NCBI GenBank assembly: GCA_025716855.1
Contig: JAIXMQ010000016.1
Coordinates: forward strand, 536,708 to 600,707
Direction of reading: 5' to 3'
Length of the DNA stretch: 64,000 bases
Source: Pilaira anomala
Taxonomy: Eukaryota > Mucoromycota > Mucoromycetes > Mucorales > Mucoraceae
A program made the position numbers and the translations under genes. The notes beneath the pieces are model-generated. The model worked only from the letters and a program-made list of their open reading frames with translations, had not been told where the DNA came from and searched no databases. This document shows, in pieces, positions 22,010 through 34,946 of this stretch. How positions within the stretch are numbered: position 1 is the stretch's first letter; the number at the start of each line of letters is the position of its first letter.

Positions 22010-23126
22010 ATGTCTACACGATATCAAAAAGTAAATAAATAAATAAAAATAAATAAGAGTAATTTTTTTTTAATGGAATTACAATCTATTGTATAGTTGA
22101 CAAATACAGAAGAGGAGGAAGAAAGTCAACCATCTAGTTCAGCTACACAAGAACAACAATTGAACGATTTACAAGATTCTTTTGGAGAATCATTTGAGGA
22201 TGCTACAGCAACAGATAGATTATTACCACAAAGACTACCAGAACCTCCAGCAGTACAACAACAAAGAACTGCAGGTCCTGCTGTATTACCTGTTTCGACC
22301 GACGGTGTATTTGCTAATATGTCAGCAAAGCCAGAAACAGAAAGTAATAAATTGGATGAAACTCCTCCTGTAAGTATGAACTAATATATATATAAATATA
22401 AGGGGAGAGAATATTATATTAGGAGTTAAGGGGAGGAAAAAATATTAAACAATAATTATTATATTAGACTTACGAAGAAGCTGCTGCAGATGCTACACCA
22501 CCTTATTGGCAAACGACCATTATTGCTCCAGCTGGTATGGGCGATATGATTCTAGTAGAAGGCATGCCTGTTGGAAGTATATTTGCTTTCCTTTGGAATT
22601 TATTAAGTACGTTGTATATTTATATGAATAGTTTATTATAACTTGACTTTAAACGATGTATATTAGTATCTGCAAGTTTTCAATTTGTTGGATTCATGTT
22701 GACTTATTTATTACATACATCACATGCATCAAAAGTAAAACATATACAGAAATTACTAATTTATCAACCACATTATACTAATTTATTACTGTAGCAAGGA
22801 TCACGGACAGGTCTCGGTGTATCTCTTGTTCAAACTGGTTTTTATATTCGTAGTCGTAAGTAAATTTCTTTTTGTAGTACCAAAAATAATTAACTCTCTT
22901 TTATAAAGGTGGTACATTAGAAGATGACGAATATTTCTATAGTGGTCAAGAAACAGATTCAAAAGCATCTACTAAAAAAGAAGACAGCACAGATGCTGAT
23001 ATCATTGCTTATCTATTAATGATGTTGGGTTGGTTTATCATTATTCGTTCATTAGCTGATTATTTTAAAGCAAAACAAATGGAAAAAATTATATGTTCTG
23101 AACCTACTATTGAATCAATAGTATAA
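22010..23126 (+). CDS. BSD2: Bsd2/NDFIP-like membrane adaptor of Rsp5-type ubiquitin ligases
   Basis: Endosomal/Golgi membrane protein that recruits NEDD4-type ligases to transporters; yeast Bsd2 controls metal transporters. Six exons: 22010-22030, 22097-22369, 22468-22606, 22667-22734, 22795-22855 and 22909-23126, 259 residues. The splice at 22369/22468 creates the PPTY motif (PPxY) that binds WW domains. Family-typical segments follow: EEAAADATPPYW, LVEGMPVGS, three hydrophobic segments (VGSIFAFLWNLLISASF, GLGVSLVQTGFYIRSR, IAYLLMMLGWFIIIRS) and a short polar tail. The N-terminus is acidic and disordered. All phases are consistent. It is divergent from SIW14, with 223 bp between starts. Confidence 0.88.
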
Positions 23127-25283
23127 TAAAAGAAATATTTTTTATTATTTTTTACACGATTTATCAAACTCTTCGTTCAATCAAAAACTATAAAGAAAAA
23201 AAAAAGATGTATATGTACATCTTTTTCTTTTCTAGTTTCGATATCCATCCCCCACAGGACGAAAACCTGGTTTGATAGCGTGGAGGACCCAACTTCTCCC
23301 GACCAGTGAATGCAATACTCTAACTACCTTACGGTGAGAAAGTATAAACTATCAAAACGTAACTCGCCAAAAATCGGTACGCGCAATGCACTATAGTATC
23401 ACTCATACATACTACACCTCAGACTAAAACGGTCGCCAGATAGTTTATATACGTATACATCCAACTAGTAAGATAACAAGAAGAAGGGGAGTAAGAGTGG
23501 AATACCACATCAAGTCGTGTTTATCGAGAATGGAGATGCTGAACTATTTCAATCTTATTGTTGAAGAAATAGTCCAAAACAAAGACATTACTACTACTAC
23601 TACTACTACGCTCTAATTTGGTGGGGTTGGGGTTTATAGCATAACTCGACAAGCGAATTAAGCCCGGGCATCTACCAAACTCGCACGACTTCCGTACCCA
23701 AGTCTTACTAAGGAGAAAAAAAAAAGAAATAAACAAAAAAAATTTTTGTTACTATGCCACCCACAAGGGCGTGACTGTTAAAGCTGCTTACGAATGTCCT
23801 CTTTTTTAATCATGTGAACTTTATTTCCAAAAACAGTGTGCAAATAGCTTTCATACTTTAAATGACAGAAGAGTGTGGATCAATATAAACTTGTCAATAG
23901 AATGTATAATGTTGATATTTATAACTTGGTTCCTTTTATGCTATGACCAAATTAAATTGATACAAAGCCATTCTTTGATTTTCATAGCTTTAGGCCCAGG
24001 AATCACTACTTTTTTTTTTTTTTTTTACAAGTAGAGATTTATTTCATTTAGTATGAATGTAATAGTAAACTTTTCTACTCTTTAATTTTTACGAGTATAT
24101 ATCATGTATTGCCCTTCTATATGTAAATAGTTCAAAATAAACAGTTAAAAAACAGACCGGGATATATTATAGAGCAGTCTCAACAAGTCTTATTTTTTTT
24201 CATATTTATCAGGAACACGTGAAACTTGATGTTTGGTATTTGGGCACTGACTATAGTCTTTTATTTCAATTATACAAGAGAGGAGGCCCTGTGAGAAAAA
24301 GGAGTGCGTGGTGGCTGATTCAGGTAAATATGTATTATGTGTGTGCAGGATTGAAATGTTATGTGGAAGATAAAGATTTCGATTGGTGAGATAAACGAGT
24401 GATCGGAATACAATGGAGTTTGTAATCAGTAAAGCGAGTCTCACGATAAAGAGAAGAGAGGTGTAATGTTAAAAAAAAAAGAAACAGGGATACCTAAACT
24501 AATTGATACGATATTGATCGTCAATTATACGCATTAGAGTAATTTCTTAAGCGACTAGTAAAATGCGGGAATATAAAAAAAAAAGAGGGGGTGGGGGTGA
24601 ATGGGATAGAGAGAGAGAACTATAAGCTTTCTCTCTCTTTTTCTCGGGGAATCAAACGAGAGGGATTTTAAGAGAAAAAAACCCAAACGCCACCATTTCT
24701 AATTTGCCTGACTGGGGTTGGATAAAAAAAAATTTTGGTTGAACGTATTTATTAAAAGGGAAAAAAAATAAAATAAAAAATAAACGAAATTTTTTTTTTT
24801 TTTTTTACATCCTTTTTTTGTTGGTATCATTTGATTTAAAAAAAAAAAAGAATAATAACTTTCTGGTAAGCTATATATATTTTTTAATATTTTTTAAAGC
24901 AGACAAAAGGTCTTTTTTTGGTACAACACGTCAACTCTTTTAGACGCGAAGTGTAAAACACGAACCAATAAAGACGCTTGTTTAATTACAATAATAAAAT
25001 AGAAAAAAGAAAAAAAAAAAGTTTTTTTTCTAAAAAAAACTGACTTCTCTATCTTTCTTTTTCAATTAGTTAGGAGAAAATTCTCTTCCTTATTTTTCTT
25101 TTGATATTTATATACTATCATTGATACTTTAAGAAAGAAAGAAAGAAAGAAAAAGAACAAGTAACAAAAAAAAAAAGGACCTACGTACTGTTTTAAAGGG
25201 GAAAAACACACACACACTTTTTAGAAAAAAGAATATCTCGAACTCTACGGAGACTTTTTTTTTTCTTTTTTACATATATTACA
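23127..25283. other. Intergenic region upstream of CHD gene
   Basis: 2.16 kb. The part from 23230 to 23830 is richer in G+C and is listed separately. The remainder is AT-rich with T/A runs, a (GA)n block near 24604-24618 with a facing CT-rich block (24627-24645), an (AAAG)n tract near 25131-25152 and (AC)n at 25207-25217 close to the CHD start. Confidence 0.5.
23230..23830. other. Less AT-rich island, possible structured RNA
   Basis: Composition changes visibly here, with no convincing protein frame. Small hairpins can be drawn: GACTT/AAGTC (23687-23691 with 23700-23704) and CAGG/CCTG (23255-23258 with 23266-23269). An AATTTTTG word resembling an Sm site is at 23741-23748, followed by a CCC/GGG hairpin. 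I compared it by eye with 5S, U1-U6, SRP, RNase P and MRP motifs and found no match. A 71-codon minus-strand frame (23521-23736) has no known motif. Confidence 0.3.
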
Positions 25284-28200
25284 ATGGCTCAACAAAGAGA
25301 TGGCTTTCAAAATTTCATGTCAAATTCAGCTTATTCCGTGAATAGTCCGAATCAACCACAACAGTCATTGCCACAACAACAGACAACGCCTAATATCTTG
25401 AATATGTCTAATCCAGCTTTTAACACTAATGTCGACCCAAACTTCTTTTATCAGCAGCAACAGTTTCTTCAACAACAACGTTCTCCTCAACAGATTCAAC
25501 AGCAGCAGTTGAATTACTTGAGGGCACAACAACAACAACAACAACAGCAGCAGCAGCAGTTGAATTATAATCCTCAAAATACGACTGGGTTTACCGGATA
25601 TCAACAGCAACAAAGACCTCCTCCTAACCCAACTCCTCAACAAGCTACACAACAGATTTCACCCATGTTGGTAAACACCTCTCCAATTGTCAATCGACAA
25701 ACAATGTATCCCAACATGATGAATCCAATGCAACATTCACCTCAACAACAACAACTGAGACCTCAATTTGTTCCTGGATATCCTCAAATACAACAGCAAC
25801 AACAACAACAACAACAGCAACAACAGCAACAACAACAACAGCGTCCTTATGTTAATCCACAACAACAGTTGTCTCCTCAAGCTATGCAAGCTTACCAACA
25901 ACAATTACAACATCAACAGATGCAACGTCAATTGATGATGCAACAACAACAACAGCTTCATCAACAACAGCAACAACAACAACAACATCCATCCGCAGCT
26001 GGTTTTGATCAACGGTTTCATAACTTACAACCTCATCCAAACCAACAAAGACAACTCATGATGCAACATCAAATGCACCAACAGCAAATTCAGTTACAAC
26101 AACATCTTCAACAACAACAATTACAACAACGTCAGTTACAAGAACAACGTCCTAAACGACCTTCTAGAAATGCGTCTAGAAAGAAACGTGCTTATGATGT
26201 ATCTTCTGACGAAGAAGATGATTTTGTAAGTTTTTTTAAGAAAAAAAAAAAAGGGAAATATTTATATTTTAGAATACTAACAAAAAAAAAACCTATTTTA
26301 AAAAATAAAAAGGATCTCGAGTCAGAAGAATCAGATGGTTCAGCCGATAGTGAATTTGATGATAGTGACGGTGGAGTCAAGTTGAAAAAGAAGACTACAC
26401 ACTCTACGGAACCGGAAGAACCAGTGATGATTCCGATGGGTACAGGTGTATTTGAACGTATCTTAAACTATCGAAAAAACCCCGAAAACGGACAAGAAGA
26501 ACTCTTGATTAAATACAAGAATACGAGTTTCCTTCATGTAGAATGGGTTCCATTGAAACAGATCGAATCTGAACATTTAGGTAAACATCGTGTCAAAAAG
26601 TTCTTGCAAAAGTATCATGCGGATGGGGATAAAGGTGAAGATTATTCCGATTATTTAAAGATGGATCGTATCATTGATGATGGTGAATTAGAAGACCCTC
26701 AGACAGGTGAGAGTAGAGTATATTACCTTGTGAAATGGAATAATTGCTTTTATGATGCTTCTACTTGGGAAACAGAAGAAGATGTTAGAAAATGTGATAG
26801 TGTCTTGTTGGATGAATTCATCTCTAGAAAAATCATTCCACCTGAAAAGGCAGGTCCTTGTCCTCCTCGTCCAGATGTCAGTCAATTTACTCATTACGCT
26901 ACTTCACCTCCTTATAAATACAACAACACATTACGTCCTTATCAATTAGAAGGTCTCAACTGGTTGAGATATTGTTATTATTCTTTTAGATCTTGTATTT
27001 TAGCAGACGAGATGGGTCTTGGTAAAACTGTTCAATCGGTTGCCCTTTTAAATGATATCTACCATAATCTTCATATTCGTGGTCCCTTCTTGATTATCGC
27101 TCCTCTCTCTACTATTCCTCATTGGACTCGTGCTTTCAATGCCTGGACTGATTTGAATGTGGTAGATTTCCGTGGTAGTACTATGGCTCGTAATTTGATT
27201 GTTGAAACTGAATTCCATTATCAAGATATTGAAGGAAACATTATTCCCAACAAATTTAAATTCGATGTCCTCATCACTACTTATGAAATGGCTTCTGCAG
27301 GCGCAATGACATTAAAGGATATCCCATGGCGTTGTGGTGTATTCGATGAAGCACATCGTTTAAAGAACAAGAATTCTAAAGTATTGGAAATCCTTCGTAC
27401 ATTCTACATGGATCACAAGTTATTATTGACAGGTAAATTGAGGATCTTATGATAACAAGTAATGAAATTTTTTTATTTATTTAACCGCATGAAAAAATAT
27501 AGGTACACCTTTACAAAACAATTTAGGTGAATTATATAGTTTACTTCAATTCATGCAGCCTGATATCTATAACGATGAAGCCTATTTCTTTCAAGAATAT
27601 GGATCTTTAAAGACTGCACATGAAGTAGAGAAATTACAAGCGTTATTACAACCCATCATGTTGAGACGTTTTAAGGAAGATGTTGAAAAGACGATTCCAG
27701 TCAAGGAAGAAACAGTGATTGAAGTCGAATTAACCAATCCTCAAAAGAAATGGTATCGTGCTATTCTTGAAAAGAACTTTAGTTTTTTGAAAAAGGGAAG
27801 CAAGAGTAAGTATTATGTTTGGTTCCTTCTTCTTTTTTAATTTGTTTTACTTACATGTCTTTATAGCCAACAAGGAAATGCCTCATCTTCGTAATATTAT
27901 GATGCAACTTCGTAAATGTTGTATTCATCCTTACCTTTTAGAAGGTGCAGAAGATGTGATTGTATCTGAATGTAACGCCACTGGACCTCAAGAACAATTT
28001 AATTGTCTTGTTCAATCTTCTGGTAAACTTGTCTTGATTGATAAACTTTTAAGAAAATTAATTCAAGGTAACCATAAAGTCTTGATCTTTTCTCAATTCA
28101 CAAGGTAAAAAATTATTATTTTTTTTTTTTTAAAAAAAAACATCATATACATATAAAAAGGCTCACATGATATCAACTTTGCAGTTGTTTGGATATCTTG

Positions 28201-31200
28201 GCAGATTATCTTCGTGGTCGTAGTTACGCTTATGAACGTATTGATGGTAGTGTTCCTGGAGATCAACGTCAAGCCGCCATTGATCGATTCTCTACTTTAC
28301 CTATTGAAGAATCATTTGTGTTTTTGTTATGTACAAGAGCTGGTGGTGTAGGTATTAACTTGACAGCAGCCGATACCTGTATTATCTTTGATAGTGATTG
28401 GAACCCTCAAAACGATTTACAAGCACAAGCGCGTTGTCATCGTATCGGACAAACGAAGCCAGTTCAAATCTATCGTTTAATTTGTGCCAATACATATGAA
28501 AAAGATATGTTTGATCGAGCCGGTATGAAGTTAGGTCTCGATAAAGCCGTAATGGGTACACACGATGATGGAAATACCAACAAGACAACTGAATTAGGCC
28601 GTAAAGAAATTGAAGATCTTTTAAAGAAGGGAGCCTATGGTGCCATGTTGGATGATGAAGCCAGTGCTAAATTCTGTGAAGAAGACATTGATCAAATTCT
28701 TGAACGTCGTACGACAGTAATTAAACATGAAGGAAATGAAAAGGGATCCGTGTTCTCAAAGGCAACCTTTTCTGCTGCAGTGGATGAAGATAATATTGGT
28801 GTAGATTTAGATGATCCAGACTTTTGGGAAAAGTGGGCAGCGAAAGCACATATTGATACCACTGAATTACCTGATGAAAATACTTTGATTGTTTCCTCCA
28901 CCAGAAAGCGTCGTCAAGTACAAAGATTTGGTACACGTCCTGCCGATGGATCCTATTCTTCAAATGATAATGCAGATGATTCAGACGCTGCTTATGAAGA
29001 AGAGGTTGAGCCCAAGAACTTGCGTCGTGGTGGTCGTAACGATCAAATCCGTCCTTGGACATTATCTGAAAAGACAAAATATGAACGTAAATTGATGATT
29101 TATGGTTATGGAAGTTGGGATTTGATGGTAGCTCATTTCCCTCGTCGTTCTGAAAAGGATCTGAAGGCTGTCACAAGAGCATTAATGCGTAAAGTATTAC
29201 CTGTACTTGAAAACGTCAAGAAGGCATCCGAAGAAGATCGTAAATTAGTACAAGATATCAAGAATATCTTAATTAATGATGCAAGAGATGAGGTCAAGAA
29301 GAATGAGACAGTACCTTATATTGGAGCTACAAAGAAACAAATTGCAGAATTCAGATCTTTCCTTATTCAAGCCCCAGAGGATTATATTGATCATATTGAA
29401 CGTAAAGGTAGAAACTTTTTACTTCGTATTCAAATGCTTCATTTGATTCGTGATAAGATTGTACCCACAGATTGGGAAGAAGCAAAGGCTTTAGAGATGC
29501 CTAAAGTGACTGGTTCACCTCCTGCTCCTTGGTGGGGAGAAAATGAAGATCGATGTCTTTTATTGGGTATTTGTAAACATGGTTATCAACAATATTTAGC
29601 TATGCGTAATGATCCTGAATTTGTTTTCTATGGACGTAAATATGATGATAGTCAATCTGGTGTATTGGAAGATGATGATGCTGCACCTTCCGGCGATAAG
29701 AATGATGATGCAGATAGTAGTCGTCAAACCTCTGTTGAGCCTACACCCATCATTGCTAAAAAGACAGTAGTGAAACGCGATGATGATAGTGATTACGAGG
29801 ACAAGAACGATAAAGATTATTCAGATGATGAAGAATACGATACGAAACAAAAAGTTTATGTTTGGCCCTCAAAAGCAGACATTGGTATGCGTCTTCGTCG
29901 TATTATTGCTGCTTTCTTAAGAGAGAAAGCGAATAGTACACGTAAGAGAAAGATGCAAGAAAAGGTTGAAAAGAAGGAAAACGATCGTCAATCTCGTCAA
30001 CGTCAAAAGGAATCTCGTGCAGCTCAAAGACAACGTACAAGACAAAATGAAGCTTCTAACCGTTGGACAAAGAAAAACAAGAGCGATTTCCTCAAGACTT
30101 TAATGTCTTTTGGTGTTGAAAGAGATGAGGATGATTTCCAATGGTCTCGTTTCAAAGAAATAGCAGGACTTGAAAAGAAAGCGGATGATGTTTTAACTGC
30201 TCATTATAGAGAAACGTATGCTGCTTGTGAAGAAGCTGTGAAACGTTATTTAAGTGAAGGTGGACATCAATCTGCAGCTGCTTCTGCTGCTGCTGCTACC
30301 ACTGCCGCTGGTGGTGTTTCGGGTACAGATGTTGAAACTCCTGTTTCTTCTCCTAAGGAAAACTTGGATACTATCAGTCGTGAATCAAGTTTAGAACCAA
30401 ATGATGGTTTTAGGGATGATGCAGATAATGTTGTGCCTTATGATAAAGCACGTCGTGCTTTGAAGCGTATTGAACAAATGAATACTATTCGTGAAAAGGT
30501 GATTGTTCATCCTGAACTTGATCAACTCTTACTTAAAGCTCGAAAGACATCTGGCTTACCTAGGTAAAATATATACGTATAAACTATATATTCGATTGAT
30601 TTTTTTTTTTTTTTTTTTTTATTAACCAATTTTTGTTTTTTAGTTGGTGGGAAGTGCCAAAACATGACAAGGCATTATTAGAAGCTATTTGTAAACATGG
30701 TATTGGACGTACGGATTTAATTGTAGAGGATCCTGAATTACCATTTTATCATGTGAAGCAAACACTTTTAGAAGACGGAGAGGAAACTGAAGACGATGAT
30801 GAAAAGAAATCAGAAAGTAGATTTGTTTGGCCTCGAGATCTTGTTGTTGCTCGTCGTATCGATTCACTTTGTGATTTAGTTTTAAATCCTAAACCTTTAA
30901 CGATCCGTCAAACTAGAAAACGAAAGGTGACTACAGGAACATCAGTTGATGGTAGAAAGAAAGTAAAGACAACATTGGATACGATCCAGAATAATGAAGA
31001 AGTATTAAGTGAAGAAGAAATGGATGAAGAGGACGAAGAAGATGAAGAGGAAGAAGGTGTAATGAATCAAGTTCGTGCATTGTCATCACCTGCTGCAGAT
31101 GACTATTCTGAATTATCTCATGAAGAATCTTCTCATCAAAATAATCTCTATGAAAATCCTGCTACTACTACATCATCATCATCGTACTATCAAGCTGAAA

Positions 31201-31415
31201 ATAGTAATGATAATAGTAGTCAAACAGCTGAGGTTTCATTTCAATCTGAAGCACATCAATATCAAGCTGCTGATGCCCAGCAACCACAATATCATGTCGA
31301 ATCACACTATCTTGAACGCCAACATCATTCTGCTGCTGATGCTGATAACCAACACACTGACTATCAAGTTGAATCCAAAGAAGAAAAAGAAGGAGATGTC
31401 ATGAGAACTGATTAA
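25284..31415 (+). CDS. CHD chromatin remodeler, Kismet/CHD7-like (subfamily III)
   Basis: SNF2-family nucleosome remodeler. Six exons: 25284-26225, 26313-27432, 27503-27805, 27867-28104, 28185-30563 and 30644-31415, 1917 residues. The first about 290 residues are Gln-rich. Then come tandem chromodomains (about 357-415 and 432-485), an ATPase with P-loop DEMGLGKT (about 545) and FDEAH (about 658), helicase C ([19 protein letters not shown]), and the CHD6-9-type linker [36 protein letters not shown]. Two copies of the WW...LL.GICKHG module follow ([38 protein letters not shown]), another subfamily III trait, and an acidic Ser/Gln-rich tail. Intron 1 (87 nt, stop-free) is supported by TACTAAC at 26275-26281. 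Confidence 0.92.
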
Positions 31416-33595
31416 ATTTTTTTTTTCTTTTCTTCCCTCTTTCCAGGCATGTAATATAGATACATTTTTTTAAACAAGAAAAAAAAAAACCTCCCCTTTC
31501 TCCCTCCCTCCCTCACTCTCTCACTCTCTCACTCTCTCACTCTTCTCCATTACTTTTATCTTTCCTTTCTCTTTCTTCCCTTTTTTTTTTCTCATATTTT
31601 AATATTTTACTACAATTTGTTCATACACTTCTTTTCTTTTTTCTTTTTTTGTATTAATAAAAAAAAAAAAAAAAAGAAAAAAAAAACCTTTAAAAAAACC
31701 TTTTTTCATTTATGTATCATCATTCCACACATTGTCTTTAACATTTAACGGGACGATTTGTTTGAGTTATTAAGAAATGACAGGTGGCTCCGTCTAAATT
31801 ATGCGGTGAGGATCTAAATAGTAAAATGTGTCAAAAAATAAAAAACTTACGATTGTATATATAAACTCACGCAATTTTTATAATCTTCTTAATATTTTCA
31901 ACCCAGAAGGTTTTGACAGGAACAAGTAAAAATATTCTTCTATTGTATTTTAAAACTTTAAAAAAAAAAAAAAAATCGTATGATTCATGAGTTTCTAAAA
32001 AGTTATATGGTGATATGTTTATAGTTATATACACACATCATACCAATGGGAGAGAATTAAAAAAAAAAAAAAAAAAGTTAGTTAACTAGAATGATATCCA
32101 ACGATAACTATATTACGGAATAATTTATGACAAGAAAAGTCTATTCTATTTTACACCTTTTGGTTATTGACTGCGCCCAGTTTTTAACAGTGTGGTAATG
32201 CATAACTAGATAATAGTCCCAAAACTATTTATCCCATGACACTCACATTTATCCTTATTCTATTTAGTCTGTTGATAAAATATGCGCGTTTACATACCAG
32301 CTTCTGTATAATCGTAAATGAGAGAAAATACGGTTATCAGGATAAATAATTAAAGCAACCATGACGCAGGGGGTGAATTTATTATTTACGCCCTGGATGT
32401 AATCAATGTGTTTGTAACAAGAGAATATTAGACAAAGAATGAACATATGTGCATTTTGTGTTTATTACTTTTTTGCAAGACCATTGTATAAACAAGTCTG
32501 ACCTTGTTTCCCATATAAACAAGTGAGGATGACTCTTTTTCTCTTTAGAAGCTTTACATAACTATACAAAAAAATTAAAAAAAAAATGGGTGTGTATAAT
32601 ATAGACAACGATACATAATCGTGTGATGACGAAGCAAAAAGACGTGGATTCTATTCATGTACAAGAAAAATACAAAGAAAAAAAAATGTTTTTTTATTAA
32701 AGTCATGTACATACATATATAACTACACACAGATCAAATGAGTTTTTAGTGAGTAAGATTTCTTCAAGATTATTAGTTATCTTGCCACTTTTTTTTAAGA
32801 AAGAAAGGGGAGCTCCTGATATACCCCAACTACAGAAATAAAATATTATGGGTAAATGAAAGCCACAGTTCATGAAACTCTTACATATATAAAATGGGCA
32901 AAAAGAAGAACAATGTAAGTACTAGAACAAAGACAACAACAATCCGATAAACACAAATGTTATAAAAGAGTCATGTATAAATATATTTTTAAAGTTTTTA
33001 AGTGCATATTATTTCCTCTCCTCGTCTCATTATCATGCCTGATAAGCCCAAACAATGAATTTCTTGACTCCTTGCTGATGATAATGAATTATTACACTGG
33101 GCCTTTATTTGTTTATTAAAAATGTTGTACACACATACACTGATCTAATTTAGACTGAGTGAGAAAAAAAAAAAAAAAAAAAAAAGAGGTCATTTCAAAC
33201 CTGTCTAAAGTGTATGTACATACATACAATATATAATTATTTCCATCATATTACTTTATAAACAAGATATAAATTTTAAAATCTACTGTTTAGAAAGAAG
33301 TGAGAGATGATAACAAGTCATGGATTTCATTAAAAATAGGAGTAAGCTTTTTGTCAAGTATATTATATATATCCAAATAACAAATTCGGTCCGTGATTTT
33401 AATGCAAGTACGAGTGGGGTTGTTGAAAATCATTATTGTACGAGGGTAATACATTTTTCACATGTATATAGGATAAAATAACATTTTACTAGTTGTATAT
33501 ATTTAATAATAATAAAAAAGAAACAGAAAAAGAAAAAGAAAAAGAAAAAAGAAAAAGAAAAAGAAAAAAAAAAGGTTAAGACGTAGAGAGATAAT
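31416..33595. other. Intergenic, simple repeats
   Basis: 2.18 kb between convergent genes (CHD and the unknown protein at 33596). It contains pyrimidine-rich repeats (31494-31543), A runs, scattered GTACATACAT words and a (GAAAAA)n tract about 33518-33573. A mini-frame at 32893 (MGKKKNN before a GTAAGT) has no supported second exon. No gene is called. Confidence 0.5.
31494..31543. repeat. CT-rich microsatellites
   Basis: A (CCCT)n tract runs directly into about four copies of the 8-mer CACTCTCT. It lies just downstream of the CHD stop, probably in its 3' untranslated region. Confidence 0.85.
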
Positions 33596-33906
33596 TTAAA
33601 GGGAATTTCTTCTTGACAAGATGTTCTTCTTTTCAAATAATAGAGTGCTGACTTGCGGTTGTTGTTGTTTCTGCTGCTGCTGCTGCTGTTGGAAATAAAG
33701 CTGTTGTTGAAGACTATTCCTTTTTTTATTATATACTTTAGTAGGTCTTTTTTTAGAATGGGTAGACTTGTTGGATTTCTGTTGTTCAAATGTACCCGGT
33801 AATAGTTGAGTTGATTCAATATTTTTTGGAGTATTTACAGCTTTATCAACGACCAAGTTTGTAATGGCAAATATAAAAGCCCAGACGACCATACCACCTA
33901 ATGTAT

Positions 33907-33938
<32 letters not shown>

Positions 33939-34743
33939 TGATTATTATTGCTAGTATTGTTTGTAATATTATCTGATGATACTATTGTATCAAATACTAG
34001 AGATATTAAAGCATGAGGTACATGAAGTAATGGCAATAATAATAAAGCAGATAACCTAGAATCAAATGGAGTTGATATGATTGATTTCTTTGCGATTGAA
34101 AAAGTAGTAGTATTAGGTACAAGATCACGAGAGAGTGAATCAATTAAAGCCATGGAAGAATCTAATCGTTTAAAAGATTCCATAATTTGATCACCATTTC
34201 TTTGTTTTTTCACAATAGATCTTGTTGAAGCAACTGCTGCTGTTGTTGTTGTAGTTGTAACAAGAGAAGGTCTTGGTACTACAATATTTCCAGAAGATCT
34301 TCTTTTGATTGATATCAAAGAAGAAGAGGAAGGATATGATGTTGGTCTATTATTATTTGCTTTATATAATTTCTTCTTTTGTTGTACTGTTTCAACATTT
34401 GAAGAAGAGGATAACTTTCTTACTAATGGAATACTACTACTTGTAGTCATTGTGGAAGTCTTTTCATAGTTGACAGCTTCATTCGCTTCTTGAATTAAAT
34501 TTGATAAAATGTCGGATATTCGATCAAATTGATGGTCATCTTCACTATCATCTTCTTCTGAATCGGATGAGTCAGATATCAATGCCAAAGCTGAAGCAGG
34601 TCTAGCAATTGTATGACGACGATGTCTTTTAGTTATATGTTCAGTATTATTAGTTGTAATTTCATTCTATTATATTACAGTTAGATAAATCTATCCAGAT
34701 TTTTTTATTTTTTTTTTAAAAAAGAATTCTATATTACCATCAT
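33596..34743 (-). CDS. Unknown protein, Ser/Asn-rich with two hydrophobic segments
   Basis: I do not recognise this gene. Exon 2 (34666-33596) is one long frame. A 6-nt first exon ATGATG (34743-34738) joined through GTAATA...ATAATAG gives a start and 358 residues, but this 5' end is tentative. The protein has an early basic patch (KRHRRH), an acidic Ser/Asp stretch (SDSSDSEEDDSEDD), Ser/Thr-rich disordered regions, then two hydrophobic stretches: LSALLLLPLLHVPHALISLV and, after a poly-Ser run, MVVWAFIFAITNLVV. It ends Gln-rich and basic. It could be a two-pass membrane protein. Length and a consistent frame argue for a gene; no family is apparent. Confidence 0.55.
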
Positions 34744-34749
34744 TATGTA

Positions 34750-34758
<9 letters not shown>

Positions 34759-34789
<31 letters not shown>

Positions 34790-34813
34790 TGTGTATATAT
34801 ATATATATATATA
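34759..34813. repeat. (GT)n(TA)n microsatellite
   Basis: A GT repeat of about 15 units is followed by a TA repeat of about 10 units, then a GA-rich block to about 34870. It separates two minus-strand genes and lies just upstream of the proposed start of the unknown protein. Confidence 0.9.
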
Positions 34814-34946
34814 ATATTTAAAGAAGAGGGAGAAAGAAAGAGAAAAAGAGAGAGAGAGAGAGAAAAAAAAGGTACCTTCTTTATATGTGAATAAAGTATT
34901 CAATATCCGAAAAAAAAGGGACAAATTTACACCTGACTTTTTGTGT

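Noticed and set aside
32893..32960. MGKKKNN followed by GTAAGT, possible first exon
   Set aside because: No acceptor and second exon that continue a protein could be identified.
33060..33160. TGATGA...CTGA, possible C/D box snoRNA
   Set aside because: No terminal stem, weak C box, and no guide element; such words are frequent in AT-rich DNA.
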